Part shown: positions 63,451-64,000 of the stretch, piece after piece
How the letters are laid out: every line of letters begins with the position of its first letter
Numbering within the stretch: the first letter of the stretch is position 1
Assembly (NCBI RefSeq): GCF_014931565.1
Contig: NZ_CP063353.1
Location: forward strand, 2,356,001-2,420,000
DNA from: Clostridium sp. 'deep sea'
GTDB lineage: Bacteria; Bacillota; UBA994; PWPR01
Direction: 5' to 3'
DNA: 64,000 nucleotides
Program-made: the position numbers and the translations under genes
Notes under the pieces: model-generated
Told to the model about the DNA's origin: nothing
The model's database searches: none
Seen by the model: only the letters and a program-made list of their open reading frames with translations

Positions 63451-64000
63451 TTATTTTGTTATTACCTCTAACATTTGCTCTAGAGCTTTAACCACTAAAC
63501 CTAAATCCATACTTGGGAATTTCGCAGGGCGTGCTTTCACCGCAATCTGCTCGGGAATATATGGTATATGAATAAAAACAGATTTTAAATCTACATTGTT
63601 TTTTTCTGCATAATGTCTAACTGAGTAAAAAATATAGTTACATAAATATAAACCAGCTGTATTAGAAATATAACAAGGAATACCAGCTTCGCACACAGCT
63701 TTGCTCATTTCTGAAATCGGTAAGGTACTTAAATATGCATCTGCTCCATCTTCTTTTACCACTGCTTCGTTTTTTTCTACATCTTTATTATCTTTACCAT
63801 TAGCTCTATTTACAGCAACTCTTTCTATAGCAATAGCATTTCTACCACCTGCTTGCCCTACGCATATCATTACGTCTGGTTGATGTTTATTTATTGCCTT
63901 TAAATAGGCTTCATCAATTTCATTCCAAACAACTGGCATTTCCTCTACAGCTATTTCAGCACCGTTTACTATTCTTCCTTTAAACTGTTTAACAGCCTCC
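63451..64000 (-). CDS. pcp: Pyrrolidone-carboxylate (pyroglutamyl) peptidase, C-terminal part
   Basis: The frame runs open to the right edge, so the N-terminus is outside. VGQAGGRNAIAIERVAVN and SNTAGLYLCNYIFYSVRHY (catalytic Cys in the CN pair) are the family signatures, and SVFIHIPYIPEQ carries the catalytic His. The enzyme removes N-terminal pyroglutamate from peptides in the cytoplasm. This fits a peptide-consuming organism with large peptide uptake capacity. Confidence 0.93.
   Translation of the reverse strand, partial: EAVKQFKGRIVNGAEIAVEEMPVVWNEIDEAYLKAINKHQPDVMICVGQAGGRNAIAIERVAVNRANGKDNKDVEKNEAVVKEDGADAYLSTLPISEMSKAVCEAGIPCYISNTAGLYLCNYIFYSVRHYAEKNNVDLKSVFIHIPYIPEQIAVKARPAKFPSMDLGLVVKALEQMLEVITK

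Overview
The window comes from an AT-rich (roughly one-third GC), anaerobic, low-GC Firmicute of the Clostridia type. The evidence is oxygen- and nitrosative-stress proteins typical of anaerobes (hybrid cluster protein, desulfoferrodoxin), ferredoxin-like 4Fe-4S proteins, many T-box riboswitches, sigma-A style promoters, cohesin/dockerin domains and two apparent selenoproteins. Heavy investment in peptide uptake suggests a peptide- or protein-fermenting lifestyle. The exact genus cannot be read from the sequence. No rRNA or tRNA gene was recognised.

Layout. 1-1000: the end of an FAD oxidoreductase gene and a two-repeat CRISPR relic. 1000-5200: a Crp/Fnr regulator divergent from a ferredoxin / cupin / hybrid cluster protein group, then desulfoferrodoxin. 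5300-12100: a minus-strand operon of an RND efflux pump (membrane fusion protein plus pump) followed by a selenocysteine-containing thioredoxin lipoprotein, a 45-residue CXXC protein and a membrane 4Fe-4S protein, with a divergent TetR regulator. 12200-26400: housekeeping and envelope genes (GNAT, Rae1/YacP, DUF3298, DacA-like peptidase, CTP synthase, alanine racemase, glycosyltransferase, AI-2E-type transporter, orphan response regulator, VanY-like peptidase). 26600-46700: a 20-kb peptide-transport island. 46700-47300: an AT-rich spacer with four DnaA-box-like sites. 47300-50700: DMT transporter, PhzF, GNAT, a selenocysteine glutaredoxin-like protein and an orphan holin. 50700-56400: two large surface proteins, one with cohesin plus dockerin and one with a type IV prepilin leader fused to RTX calcium-binding repeats. 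56600-62900: TldD/TldE (TldE frameshifted), a LacI regulator with perfect palindromic operators, an ornithine-cyclodeaminase-family enzyme and a HEAT-like protein. The right edge cuts a pyroglutamyl peptidase gene.

The most striking system is the peptide-transport island. Five paralogous lipoprotein peptide-binding proteins lie in tandem. Each has its own sigma-A promoter and its own T-box leader. Reading the specifier loops by stem pairing gives five different amino acids: Tyr (UAC), Phe (UUC), Leu (CUC), Val (GUC) and Ile (AUC). Only the last module (Ile) continues into permease and ATPase genes (oppDFBC). A second complete opp operon without a T-box lies immediately upstream. I infer a set of interchangeable receptors, each induced by lack of one hydrophobic amino acid and sharing common permeases. 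Other details are an inverted repeat inside only the three branched-chain promoters, Stem I-less tandem T-boxes in the two aromatic modules, and short overlapping upstream ORFs in three modules.

The second theme is selenium. Two redox proteins carry in-frame TGA codons as UxxC active sites (UPSC and UPGC). Each TGA is followed by a hairpin with the same GUU apical loop, consistent with bacterial SECIS elements.
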